Shown: in pieces, positions 8,137 to 15,818 of the stretch
How the letters are laid out: the number at the start of each line of letters is the position of its first letter
Numbering within the stretch: the stretch's first letter is position 1
Assembly: GCF_003185915.1 (NCBI RefSeq)
Contig: NZ_QHLZ01000003.1
Coordinates: forward strand, 1 to 64,000
Source: Arthrobacter psychrochitiniphilus
Lineage (GTDB): Bacteria; Actinomycetota; Actinomycetes; Actinomycetales; Micrococcaceae
Direction of reading: 5' to 3'
Length of the DNA: 64,000 nt
Position numbers and translations under genes: made by a program
Notes under the pieces: generated by a model
Told to the model about the DNA's origin: nothing
Databases searched by the model: none
The model's input: the letters and a program-made list of their open reading frames with translations, nothing else

Positions 8137-8304
8137 GGTTAGTCACTCCTTGTCAGTGTCACACTATTTTTCTGTAACTACCCCGCTTCGATCTGTGTTG
8201 GCGGGTATAGAATTTTTATAACATGACTGACACGCTGATGCAAGATAACTTTTAGTAGAACCTGATGGATCATTGAGCTGAACCATTGAAAGGGAGTGAC
8301 GAAA

Positions 8305-8586
8305 GTGGCAGAACATCCACGGGCCCGCGGGGTGTACGCTATCTCCGTCGCAGCTGAGATTGTGGGGATGGGCCAACAAAACCTGAGGCTCTATGAGCGC
8401 AAAGGGCTCCTAGAGCCGGGCCGCACCGATGGGGGAACACGAAGATACAGTGAAGATGACCTCACCCGGCTGCACCGGATAGCCGAACTGCTCGCACTAG
8501 GACTGAACCTCTCCGGAATCCGCTTGGTTCTCGCCTTGGAAACCGAGAACGCACTCCTCAAGGCCAAGTTGTCCCACCGCACCTAA
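8305..8586 (+). CDS. MerR-family regulator, HspR-like
   Basis: A 93-residue single-domain MerR regulator. The winged helix occupies residues 8-75 (VYAISVAAEIVGMGQQNLRL, then YERKGLLEP and TRRYSEDDLTRLHRIAELL). A short helix (NLSGIRLVLALETENALLKAKL) follows and would form the dimer coiled coil. There is no metal-binding or drug-binding domain, as in HspR. The divergent hsp20 is the likely target. I looked for the HspR HAIR repeat (CTTGAGT-N7-ACTCAAG) between the genes and did not find it, so the operator must differ. GTG 8305 is chosen because AGGGAG lies 8 bases before it. Confidence 0.8.
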   Translation: MAEHPRARGVYAISVAAEIVGMGQQNLRLYERKGLLEPGRTDGGTRRYSEDDLTRLHRIAELLALGLNLSGIRLVLALETENALLKAKLSHRT

Positions 8587-8591
8587 AGCAC

Positions 8592-8614
8592 GCCATCCCC
8601 GATTCGGGATGGGC
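8592..8614. terminator. Hairpin after the MerR gene
   Basis: GCCATCCC and GGGATGGGC pair over about 8 bp with a 6-base loop, 6 bases after the MerR stop codon. It probably ends the regulator transcript before the right ncRNA element. Confidence 0.55.
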
Positions 8615-8766
8615 GCGCAATTCAGAAAAGATTAGTAGCCTTGAGTCCGCAGTTTCGGTGACTAAACCCTGCAGTTCTGACTCAGCAAAGGAGCCAGTGG
8701 CAGGCACAAAGATGGTCCTGAATCATCCCCAACATATGACCTGACTCAGACGGACAAAAATTAGAC

Positions 8767-8795
8767 TTGACGAGACTTCAAAGAGTGGTTATATT
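8767..8795 (+). promoter_or_regulatory. Promoter of the right ncRNA
   Basis: TTGACG (8767-8772), a 17-base spacer and TATATT (8790-8795) match the sigma-70-type consensus closely. A CAAAAA tract and a CTCAGAC motif lie just upstream, as they do before the left copy. Conservation of both boxes, the spacing and the A-tract between two otherwise diverged copies argues that the promoter is functional. Confidence 0.7.
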
Positions 8796-8929
8796 TTTTC
8801 TCGTAAGAACAAGAGAACGGAAGTTCCCCCGTTCAAAGTAGTTGTATTTGGTTGTCGAGGGGGAAGCACCGTTGCAGTAATCAGTGGTCCTTATCAGATG
8901 GAGAAGACCGCAGCAGTACCAGTAATGCC

Positions 8930-9320
8930 GGGCCGTCAAGCAGAAGGAGGCGGATATAGCAATACAAGATATAGCAATACAAGTAGTGCCAGTAGTACCA
9001 GCAGTAAGTGGTCCTCGACAGCTTGAGAAGACCACAGCAAGAGCAGTATCAGTAATACCGGGCCGTCAAGCAGGAGGAGACGGATATAGCAATACAAGAT
9101 ATAGCAAGACAAGTAGTGCCAGTAATACCAGCAGTAAGTGGTCCTCGACAGCTTGAGAAGACCATGGCAGTGCCATCATTAGGTGGTTGTTGACAGCTTG
9201 AGACAACCACAGCAGTACCAGTAATACCGGGCCGTCAAGCAGGAGGAGACGGATGTAGTAAGACAAGTAGTGCCAGTAATACCAGCAGTAAGTGGTCCTC
9301 GACAGCTTGAGAAGACCACA
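8930..9320. repeat. Tandem units within the right ncRNA element
   Basis: Units beginning GGGCCGTCAAGCAG start at about 8930, 9060 and 9229. Units one and two are 130 bases apart and nearly identical. Before the third unit an extra hairpin (GTGGTTGT/ACAACCAC) is inserted. The third unit lost part of the AT-rich spacer. The array has evidently expanded and contracted by whole hairpin modules. Confidence 0.8.
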
Positions 9321-9334
9321 GTAATTAACCCTAT

Positions 9335-9378
9335 GGGGCGGGCAAGAGATGCATGCGTGTGCATCTCTTGCCCGCCCC
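9335..9378 (+). terminator. Outer hairpin of the right ncRNA element
   Basis: GGGGCGGGCAAGAGATGCA and its exact complement form a 19-bp stem with a 6-base loop, followed by the T-rich TCTTCATT. It terminates the rightward ncRNA and may also stop transcription arriving from the PLDc_N gene. Confidence 0.75.
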
Positions 9379-9501
9379 TCTTCATTGTGACTCTGAAGTG
9401 CTTTCTACCCTGGCGGGAATTCACGCGCTGTAAACCGGAGCTGGCCTTACCGCGAGGCACCCTCCGGAGAGCGTTTTCTTCACACAGGAAGTGCGGGGAA
9501 G

Positions 9502-9939
9502 CTACTTCTTCGTTTCGTCGTTGGGGTGCTCTTCGCGGAGCTTGGCCTCACGGGCCTCCAACTCTGCCTTGAGCTTGCGAAGCCTCTCTGCCTCAAGCAT
9601 CTGGGCCCTGTTCACCGCAAGGTTGCGCAGGAACTCGGGATCGTCGTCGGGCGCGGAGGAACGCTGATGGTTACCGGAAGAGGCCGGGCTGCGTTGGCCG
9701 CTCGAGGACGGTCCAAACTTGGTGGCGGCACCCGAAGAAGCACCCGAAGACGCAGAGGCGTATTGTGGGCGGCCGAACAGGAACCACAGCCCCACACCAA
9801 TGACGTTCAAGAAGATGATCACCAGTACCCATGCAGGCTTGGGGATGCTGCGTACGTCACTGGGTTCACTGCGAAGGCAGTCAATGAGTCCGTACACAAA
9901 CAGGACAACACCTAAAGTCAATGGAATGATATAGCGCAT
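9502..9939 (-). CDS. PLDc_N-domain membrane protein
   Basis: A 145-residue protein with two transmembrane helices at the N-terminus (IIPLTLGVVLFVYGLIDCL and WVLVIIFLNVIGVGLWFLFG) that match the phospholipase-D-nuclease N-terminal domain (PLDc_N) found alone in many actinobacteria. A Ser/Ala/Gly-rich linker and a basic/acidic coiled-coil tail (residues 100-140) follow. There is no catalytic PLD domain, so no enzymatic role is implied. The -10-like TAGAAT ends 5 bases before the ATG, which suggests a leaderless mRNA. It is divergent from the DUF4229 gene and close to menA, a common neighbourhood in Arthrobacter. Confidence 0.8.
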   Translation of the reverse strand: MRYIIPLTLGVVLFVYGLIDCLRSEPSDVRSIPKPAWVLVIIFLNVIGVGLWFLFGRPQYASASSGASSGAATKFGPSSSGQRSPASSGNHQRSSAPDDDPEFLRNLAVNRAQMLEAERLRKLKAELEAREAKLREEHPNDETKK

Positions 9940-9944
9940 ACTTC

Positions 9945-10015
9945 ATTCTAGCGTTGTGCGAAAAATCGGGCTCGGCAATGACGTAGGGCAGATGCCCAGC
10001 TTCAGCGGCTAAACT
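9945..10015. promoter_or_regulatory. Divergent promoters without leaders
   Basis: TAGAAT (9950-9945, minus) ends 5 bases before the PLDc_N start. TAAACT (10010-10015, plus) ends 6 bases before the DUF4229 GTG. Such spacing puts the transcription start at the start codon, so both mRNAs are probably leaderless. Confidence 0.5.
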
Positions 10016-10021
10016 GAGAAC

Positions 10022-10366
10022 GTGGCTTTCATCAAATACTCCCTGATCCGCGGCGTGCTCTTCTTGGCATTCTTCCTCATCGCCTACATGGCGCTGAACT
10101 TCACCCCGCTCACCGCAGCCCTCATTGCGGCCCTGTGTGCGTTTGTGGTCAGCTTCTTCTTCCTACGCAAGCAGCGTGACGGGGCCACTGCTATTGTTGC
10201 CAAAACCTTCGCCCCCAACGCCACCACCAGCCAGTCGGCCGGTGCCATGGCGGACGCTGACGCCGAGGATGCACTCATCGACGAAAACCCGGACATCTGG
10301 ATTGACGCCGACCGCAAATCAGGCACAGCCACCTTGGACAAGCCCGCAGGCGCCGAACCCGCCTGA
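10022..10366 (+). CDS. DUF4229 small membrane protein
   Basis: A 114-residue protein with two adjacent membrane helices (residues 8-26 and 29-46, ending FFFLRKQRD), the pattern of DUF4229. The soluble tail is acidic (DADAEDALIDENPDIWIDAD). Function is unknown. GTG 10022 is chosen because TAAACT lies 6 bases upstream, the spacing of a leaderless transcript. It converges on menA, whose stop lies 56 bases away. Confidence 0.75.
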   Translation: MAFIKYSLIRGVLFLAFFLIAYMALNFTPLTAALIAALCAFVVSFFFLRKQRDGATAIVAKTFAPNATTSQSAGAMADADAEDALIDENPDIWIDADRKSGTATLDKPAGAEPA

Positions 10367-10421
10367 GCTGCTCGCCTAACGGCCCGCCCGGCTCAGCAGT
10401 TACGGAGCAGGGGCCGAGCAA

Positions 10422-11300
10422 TTACAGCGCGGTCAGCATCATAGCCGCGGCGAACAACACGCTGAATCCAAGATTGATCAGCCCCGTTTGTTGCAGGACA
10501 GGAATAAGGCTCTTGCGCTTCTTGCCCTTGAGCATCAACCAACTGGGCATCAGCATGAACGGCAGCAGCAGCAGCACCAGCAAAATCCACGGCTTGGCTG
10601 GCACCAGAATCATCATGAGCACCAGCGGCAACACCAGCATCACCACATAGCTGAGCCGCGCGTTCTTATCGCCCAGCCGCACGGCCAGAGTCCGCTTGCC
10701 CACCTCCGTGTCAGTGGGAATGTCACGGACATTGTTGGCCATCAAAAGTGCGACGGCGATCAGTCCAGTGCCGATTGAGCCCAACACTGCCGCCGTGCTC
10801 ACCTGCCCGGCCTGGGTGAAGGTGGTACCCAACGTTGCCACAGGGCCAAAGAAGATGAACACAAAAACATCTCCCAACCCCATATAGCCGTAGGGGTTCT
10901 TGCCGCCGGTGTACCCCCACGCAGCCAGAACCGCGCCGGCGCCCACCAGCAACAGCCACCACGCTTGGGACAACAACACCAGGGCCAACCCGGCAACCAT
11001 GGCCAGTCCCAGCGCCGCAAACGCCGCCATCTTCACATGCGACGCCTTCGCAACCCCACTGCCCACCAGGCGCAACGGACCTACCCGGACCTCGTCCGTG
11101 CCGCGGATGCCATCGGAATAATCATTGGCGTAGTTCACCCCGATCTGCAGCAACAACGCCACCAGGGCGGCCAAGACGGCGCGCCCCCAGTGCAGAGCAC
11201 CCAAATCGTAGGCTGCGCCAGTACCGATGATGACGGGGGCAATTGCCATGGGAAGGGTCCTCAGCCGGGCCCCGGCAATCCATTGACCCACAGTGGCCAC
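10422..11300 (-). CDS. menA: 1,4-dihydroxy-2-naphthoate polyprenyltransferase
   Basis: A UbiA-family prenyltransferase, 292 residues, with about eight hydrophobic helices. It attaches the polyprenyl chain to 1,4-dihydroxy-2-naphthoate in the membrane, giving demethylmenaquinone. The first Asp-rich motif is NDYSDGIRGTDEV at residues 59-71, and the second is the NNVRDIPTDTEVGKRT region near 190; both bind magnesium-prenyl diphosphate. GTG 11300 has AAGGAG 7 bases upstream. It is the last of three men genes on this strand (menB, menE, menA), with 73 bases between menE and menA. Confidence 0.95.
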   Translation of the reverse strand: MATVGQWIAGARLRTLPMAIAPVIIGTGAAYDLGALHWGRAVLAALVALLLQIGVNYANDYSDGIRGTDEVRVGPLRLVGSGVAKASHVKMAAFAALGLAMVAGLALVLLSQAWWLLLVGAGAVLAAWGYTGGKNPYGYMGLGDVFVFIFFGPVATLGTTFTQAGQVSTAAVLGSIGTGLIAVALLMANNVRDIPTDTEVGKRTLAVRLGDKNARLSYVVMLVLPLVLMMILVPAKPWILLVLLLLPFMLMPSWLMLKGKKRKSLIPVLQQTGLINLGFSVLFAAAMMLTAL

Positions 11301-11373
11301 AGCGTTACTCCTTATATAGATAAAAAAGTCAGCGGGCCAGAGAGCCCTACGTTAATTCTGCCTCTTTCCGCGC

Positions 11374-12516
11374 TCAGGCGGAGCGGGAGGCTTCGGTCAG
11401 TGCCGCCAAAATGGCGCGTCTGTCAGGTTTTCCCGTGGCTAGCAAGGGCAGTTCGGAGACTAACACCACAGTCTTGGGCACTAAATGTGGCTCCAAAACA
11501 GCTGCCGCACCCTGTAATAGTTCAGACTCGGAGCAGGAGGCAACCACCATGGCGGCTACCTGCTGTCCCCATTCAAGGGAATCTACGGGCACCACAAACG
11601 CTTCGCGCACGCCCTGCACCCGGTGCAGCCCATTGGTGACAGCAGCCGCGGAAACCTTCAGCCCACCGGTGATGATGACATCGTCAACACGGCCCAGAAC
11701 ACGCAGCCGTCCCTGGTCATCCAACTCGCCCAGGTCTCCGCTTGCATACCAACGCACCATCTCGCCGTGGTGCTCTTCCTCGAAGAAGGATGCTTCGGTG
11801 AGGGCCGAATTTCCCAGGTATCCGGAAGCCACCACGTCCCCGCCAAGCAGCACCCGGCCATCGCGGATGGTGAGGTGCACGCCGTCGAGCGGGACGCCGT
11901 CGTATACGGCCCCGCCGCAGGTCTCAGACATGCCGTAGGTGGTCACAACCTTCAGCCCGGCACCGCGTGCGGCCTCAAGCAGCACCGGGTTGATAGGCCC
12001 GCCGCCGAGCAGGATCGCGTTGAAACGGCGCAACACGGTCAGGGTTTCGGCGCTGGGATTTCTCAACAGGCGGCTGAGCTGCGTGGGCACCAGCGAGGTG
12101 AAACGCATCTTGTCCGTCAGTTCCAAGGCGGCTTCAGTGAACGCCTCAGGGGTGAATCCGGCGCTCAAATCCATGGCCCAAGGGCGGGTTCCGGCGAACA
12201 GGCTGCGCACCAAAACCTGCAGCCCGGCCACATAATTCATGGGCAACGCCAACAGCCATTGCCCCTCACCCGAGAGCGCCATCGCCGTTCCCACGCTTGA
12301 GGCGGCCAGCGCATCCACACTGAGCAGGGTGCGCTTGGGGGTGCCTGTGCTCCCGGAGGTCAGTACGACGGCGGCAATCTCGGTATCGCTGCCGGCGGGC
12401 AGTCCCAGCTCGGCTTGCGGGATGAGGGCGAAGCTGCCATCGGGGGAAATCTGGACCGCGGGGCCCTCGCCAGCGAGTGCGTCTGAGAGTGCTTTGAGCA
12501 GGGGTTCAATGTTCAT
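11374..12516 (-). CDS. menE: o-Succinylbenzoate-CoA ligase
   Basis: An adenylate-forming enzyme that activates o-succinylbenzoate to its CoA ester in menaquinone synthesis. At 380 residues it is shorter than plant or Bacillus homologues but usual for actinobacterial MenE. Visible motifs: the phosphate-binding SGSTGTPKR near residue 53, the TYGMSET adenine motif, the ASGDLGELDDQGRL hinge, and ATGKPDRR with the catalytic Lys near the C-terminus. It starts 13 bases after the menB stop, so the two are co-transcribed. Confidence 0.92.
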   Translation of the reverse strand: MNIEPLLKALSDALAGEGPAVQISPDGSFALIPQAELGLPAGSDTEIAAVVLTSGSTGTPKRTLLSVDALAASSVGTAMALSGEGQWLLALPMNYVAGLQVLVRSLFAGTRPWAMDLSAGFTPEAFTEAALELTDKMRFTSLVPTQLSRLLRNPSAETLTVLRRFNAILLGGGPINPVLLEAARGAGLKVVTTYGMSETCGGAVYDGVPLDGVHLTIRDGRVLLGGDVVASGYLGNSALTEASFFEEEHHGEMVRWYASGDLGELDDQGRLRVLGRVDDVIITGGLKVSAAAVTNGLHRVQGVREAFVVPVDSLEWGQQVAAMVVASCSESELLQGAAAVLEPHLVPKTVVLVSELPLLATGKPDRRAILAALTEASRSA

Positions 12517-12529
12517 CAGGAGGTGTTTC

Positions 12530-13483
12530 CTAGAAGTAGTAGGGGAAGGAAGACCAGTCGGGATCGCGCTTTTCCAAGAACGCTTCCTTGCCCTCCACTG
12601 CCTCGTCCGTCATATAGGCCAGGCGGGTGGCTTCCCCAGCGAAGACCTGCTGGCCGGCCAGGCCGTCGTCGGCCAGATTGAAGGCGAATTTGAGCATGCG
12701 GATGGCTTGCGGGGACTGACGGGCAATATCAGCCGCGTATTCCAACGCCACGTTTTCCAAGTCTTGATGGGCCACGGCTTCATTGACGGCGCCCATGGAC
12801 ACCATGTCCTCGGCGGAGTACTCGCGGGCCATGAAGAAGATCTCGCGGGCCTTCTTTTGCCCGATCTGGCGGGCCAGCAGGGCGGAGCCGTAACCGGCGT
12901 CGAAGGAGCCCACGGTGGCGTCCGTCTGCTTGAACTTGCCGTGCTCGCGGGAGGCGATGGTCAAATCCGAGACCACGTGGAGGGAGTGCCCGCCACCAGC
13001 CGCCCAGCCATTGACCACGGCAATGACCACCTTGGGCATGGTGCGCATGAGCCGCTGCACTTCAAGGATGTGCAGGCGCCCGGCGCGGGCGGGGTCAATG
13101 GTCTCCTTGGTTTCACCCTCTGCGTACTTGTAGCCGTCGCGGCCGCGGATGCGCTGATCGCCGCCGGAGCAGAAGGAGTGGCCGCCGTCCTTGGGGGAGG
13201 GGCCGTTGCCGGTCAGCAGCACGGTGGCCACGTCAGGGGTCATGCGGGCGTGGTCCATGGCCCGGTACAGCTCATCGACTGTGGCCGGGCGGAATGCATT
13301 GCGCACCTCTGGCCGGTCAAAGGCGATGCGGACTGTGGGAAGGTCACGGACAATGGCGCCATCGGAGTCCCTTTCCACTTGCCGGTGGTAGGTCATATCA
13401 GTGAAGTCGAAGCCTTCCACCACGCGCCACCGGGTGGGATCGAAGATGTCAGATACCTGGGGAGGAAGATTCATTGCATTCAC
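12530..13483 (-). CDS. menB: 1,4-dihydroxy-2-naphthoyl-CoA synthase
   Basis: A crotonase-fold enzyme, 317 residues, that closes the second ring of menaquinone from o-succinylbenzoyl-CoA. HSFCSGGDQRIRGRDGY and WAAGGGHSLHVVSDLTIAS form the oxyanion-hole region. The MenB signature TDATVGSFDAGYGS and the C-terminal DPDWSSFPYYF tail separate it from ordinary enoyl-CoA hydratases. The start is GTG 13483; TAAGAT ends 7 bases upstream, so the transcript is likely leaderless. It heads the menB-menE-menA unit. Confidence 0.95.
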   Translation of the reverse strand: MNAMNLPPQVSDIFDPTRWRVVEGFDFTDMTYHRQVERDSDGAIVRDLPTVRIAFDRPEVRNAFRPATVDELYRAMDHARMTPDVATVLLTGNGPSPKDGGHSFCSGGDQRIRGRDGYKYAEGETKETIDPARAGRLHILEVQRLMRTMPKVVIAVVNGWAAGGGHSLHVVSDLTIASREHGKFKQTDATVGSFDAGYGSALLARQIGQKKAREIFFMAREYSAEDMVSMGAVNEAVAHQDLENVALEYAADIARQSPQAIRMLKFAFNLADDGLAGQQVFAGEATRLAYMTDEAVEGKEAFLEKRDPDWSSFPYYF

Positions 13484-13490
13484 GCTAACG

Positions 13491-13496
13491 ATCTTA
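13491..13496 (-). promoter_or_regulatory. Leaderless -10 box of menB
   Basis: TAAGAT on the minus strand ends 7 bases before GTG 13483, placing the expected transcription start on the start codon. Confidence 0.5.
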
Positions 13497-13836
13497 GCTG
13501 GGAGGGGTGCGTGATGGGGCGCGTCACAATGTGACGGAATGTGTCGATAAGTAAAGTTGATGGATTTTCAAAAAAGCTGTCAGCGGGTGACGTGCGCGCT
13601 ACTGGCCAAATAGCTAGTTTAGCGAATGTTGCTTGCCCGAATGGTCAGGGTGGGCCATTATCAATCAATATCGAACAAGTTCAATCCTCCCTGCTTGACG
13701 TTGTTTCAGCCCGAACGCTCAGCGATCTGCGGGAGAAGATGGACTGAGGTGCGCTTCATGGTCCTTTTGGATAGTTTCAAATATGTTACCCACGAGTACG
13801 GGGTGTCATGGTTGCAAACAATTGGGGTTGAGAATT
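13497..13836. other. Intergenic region between menB and the repeat protein
   Basis: I find no convincing gene. A 68-codon frame at 13541-13747 has no ribosome site and no known family. Base composition is AT-richer than the neighbours. No riboswitch motif or strong hairpin is evident. Confidence 0.4.
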
Positions 13837-15425
13837 TTGAAAAAAAGTAGTTCGAGTTCCGTCAGGGGCTCAGCCATTCTGGCCGCGTCCGCATTGGCGG
13901 CAGCGTTGACTGTGGGCGGATTCTTGGCAGTGATTCCCACGGCAAATGCTGACGGCGGGTTTGCCTGCCCGGAGAACATGCCCGGGCTGGGCAACGGTGC
14001 GGTGGAAGGGTTTGACAACAACACCAATATTTTTGTTGGCGGCAACTTCACGGTGTCTGAGAAGGCAGCTGAAGCTGAAGGGCTCGTTGTGGTCATGGGA
14101 GATGCCTCTTTTAATAAGGCTGATGCGAGCCGGTACAACATTGGGGTTGTTGGAGTTGGCTCGCAGATTAGACCTACACCCGGCGCGGATATGCTGCTGG
14201 TGGGCGGGGATGCAAGCAGCAACGGGACCACCCTTGACGTTGGATTCGGCACGGACCAAGGCGGGGCCGTACGTATTGCGGGTGCCAACAAAGTCCCGGC
14301 CGGGAAACTGGTCACAAATGGTGGCGAGTTGTCCGTTCCGGATGCCTCCGCAGTTTCTAGCCACACGGATTTCAGTGCTTTATTGAAAGAGCGCTCAGAG
14401 GCGTTCTCCGCCCTGCCTGACACCGGCACGGCCGCACTGGATGCTTGGTCCGCTGTGTTGACGGGCGATGGCGTCTCATCCCCTCAAGTCTTTACTGTGG
14501 ATGGCAGCAAGCTGGGCACCGCCGCAATCAACCTCTCTCTGCAGTTCAAGGACATCCCTGCCAACACACGTGTTGTTGTCAACGTGACGGGCGTACCTAC
14601 CGCTGGACTCTTCTTCAATGCCTTGTTGGATGATGCTGGCTCTGTCATGAGCACTAACGCCACAGCGCCGGAGGAGTCTCCGTTTGGTGCCATTGCGGCG
14701 CGGCTGGTGTGGAACTTCGAGGGGGCGGCCAATGTGAGTGTTGGCGGTTCGGCACAAATTCCGGGCAGCATCTTGGTGCCCTCCTCAGGAGGGACTACTG
14801 AGGTCTCTGCGTCCGGAACGAACGGACGGATCTTCGTAGCGGGGAACTTGAATCACCGTGGAGTTGGATCTGAGATGCACGCTTTCCCGTTGCTCGGAGA
14901 CGATGACTTCGGCTGCCAAGTAGACGTGCGCCCGACCCCGTCTCCGGCTACTACGCCTGCGACCACGCCGGCTACTACGCCTGCGACGACGCCGGCTACT
15001 ACGCCTGCGACGACGCCGGCTACGACGCCTGCGACGACGCCGGCTACGACGCCTGCGACGACGCCGGCTACGACGCCTGCGACGACCCCGGCTACGACGC
15101 CTGCGACGACCCCGGCTACGACGCCTGCGACGACCCCGGCTACGACGCCTGGCCTGCGACGACCCCGGCTACGACGCCTGCGACGACCCCGGCTACGACG
15201 CCTGCGACGACCCCGGCTACGACGCCTGCGACGACCCCGGCTACGACGCCTGCTAGTACACCCGCGACGACCCCGGCTACGACGCCTGCGACCACGCCGG
15301 CTGGCGAGGATGATCTGGCTCATACGGGTCTGAGTTCCACGAGCTCGGTCATATTCATCGGCGCCGCATTGATGCTGCTTGCGCTGGGCGCGTTCTCAGT
15401 ACTCTCGGTCCGCCGTCGTCACTAG
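13837..15425 (+). pseudogene. Choice-of-anchor-A surface protein with PATT repeats, frame broken before the sortase signal
   Basis: A secreted adhesin-like protein. From TTG 13837 it has a signal peptide (basic KK, then a hydrophobic stretch ending near ANADGG). The choice-of-anchor A domain follows (GFDNNTNIFVGGNFTVSEKA to HAFPLLGDDDFGC), then Pro-Ala-Thr-Thr repeats from about 14944. A 5-base insertion GGCCT at 15151-15155 throws the frame out, giving an Arg/Leu/Pro-rich tail ending at 15333. Restoring the frame gives more PATT repeats, then a LAHTG sortase motif, a hydrophobic helix and the RRRH tail ending at 15425. The gene is thus either truncated and released, phase-variable by repeat slippage, or misassembled in the repeat. 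Confidence 0.75.
14944..15300 (+). repeat. 12/24-base tandem repeat encoding Pro-Ala-Thr-Thr
   Basis: The unit is CCGGCTACGACG plus CCTGCGACGACC with synonymous variants, about thirty 12-base copies. It forms the cell-wall-spanning stalk of the surface protein. The only irregularities are the GGCCT insertion at 15151-15155 and an AST triplet near 15255. Confidence 0.85.
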
Positions 15426-15457
15426 TTTCATAGGGCTCGGCATCTAAGAGTTGTAGA

Positions 15458-15499
15458 ACAAAGGCCGGACAGCGGTTACACCGCTGTCCAGCCTTTGTT
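15458..15499 (+). terminator. Terminator of the surface-protein gene
   Basis: ACAAAGGC-GGACAGCGGT pairs with ACCGCTGTCC-GCCTTTGT around a 3-base loop, about 18 bp with one mismatch, then GTTGTATCT. It lies 33 bases after the restored stop codon at 15425, which supports that stop as the original gene end. Confidence 0.85.
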
Positions 15500-15510
15500 G
15501 TATCTAGCTT

Positions 15511-15640
15511 TCAGCCGATGCAGAATTCATTGCCCTCGGGATTGGCCATGGTGAACTAGGGTTGCGGCCTTTGGTAGGCCTTCCCCCAAAATGCGCTGAC
15601 CCAACGCCCACACATGAACGCCTCATCGGAGGGTTCCACC
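15511..15640 (-). pseudogene. Fragment of a glyoxalase/VOC-family gene
   Basis: On the minus strand one frame reads EVEPSDEAFMCGRWV, then AFWGKAYQRPQP, a TAG stop, then FTMANPEGNEFCIG and TGA. The last block is the typical VOC C-terminus (D/NPEGNEFC). The internal stop and the missing N-terminal two-thirds mark it as a remnant. Confidence 0.6.
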
Positions 15641-15818
15641 TCTGCCAGCTCATGGTTTCAGACCACCAAGCGGCCCGCGTGTGCGGATTCGCCGTGCCGC
15701 GAAAAAATATGCGCTGCGCTGGGCTGGGTGGCTGGGCGGCGCATCAACCAATATGCGCCCGGTTCATCAGTGTGAGGTACGCATAAGTTCAGGGCACGGC
15801 ATCGGCTAGGGTTTTCCC

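Larger units (their letters stand above)
8803..9378 (+). ncRNA. Right copy of the structured hairpin-array RNA (unrecognised family)
   Basis: After the promoter, a conserved 5' domain (GGAAGTTCCCCC pairing with GGGGGAAGC) leads into about eight hairpins and a 19-bp terminator. Four hairpins (near 9010, 9140, 9182 and 9292) share loop GACAGCTTGA with stems GTGGTC/GACCAC or GTGGTTGT/ACAACCAC. Three (near 8932, 9062 and 9231) have stem CCGTC/GACGG with an AAGCAGGAGGA-type loop that exposes a Shine-Dalgarno-like AGGAGG in two of them. One variant hairpin lies near 8884. Spacers repeat CCAGTAATACC and CAGCAGTA. No coding frame fits. It is convergent with the PLDc_N gene. RNA identity is inferred from structure and promoter; the family is not known to me. 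Confidence 0.6.

Noticed and set aside
8137..8304. HspR HAIR operator between hsp20 and the MerR gene
   Set aside because: I looked for CTTGAGT-N7-ACTCAAG or a close variant and found none.
3274..9378. Linear-replicon telomeres or transposon terminal repeats
   Set aside because: The elements are internal to ordinary chromosome genes, show no target-site duplication or transposase, and carry promoters and terminators of their own.
12239..13534. 431-codon frame on the plus strand
   Set aside because: It lies antisense to menE and menB, which have clear motifs; its His/Gly/Val-rich translation is the shadow typical of high-GC genes.
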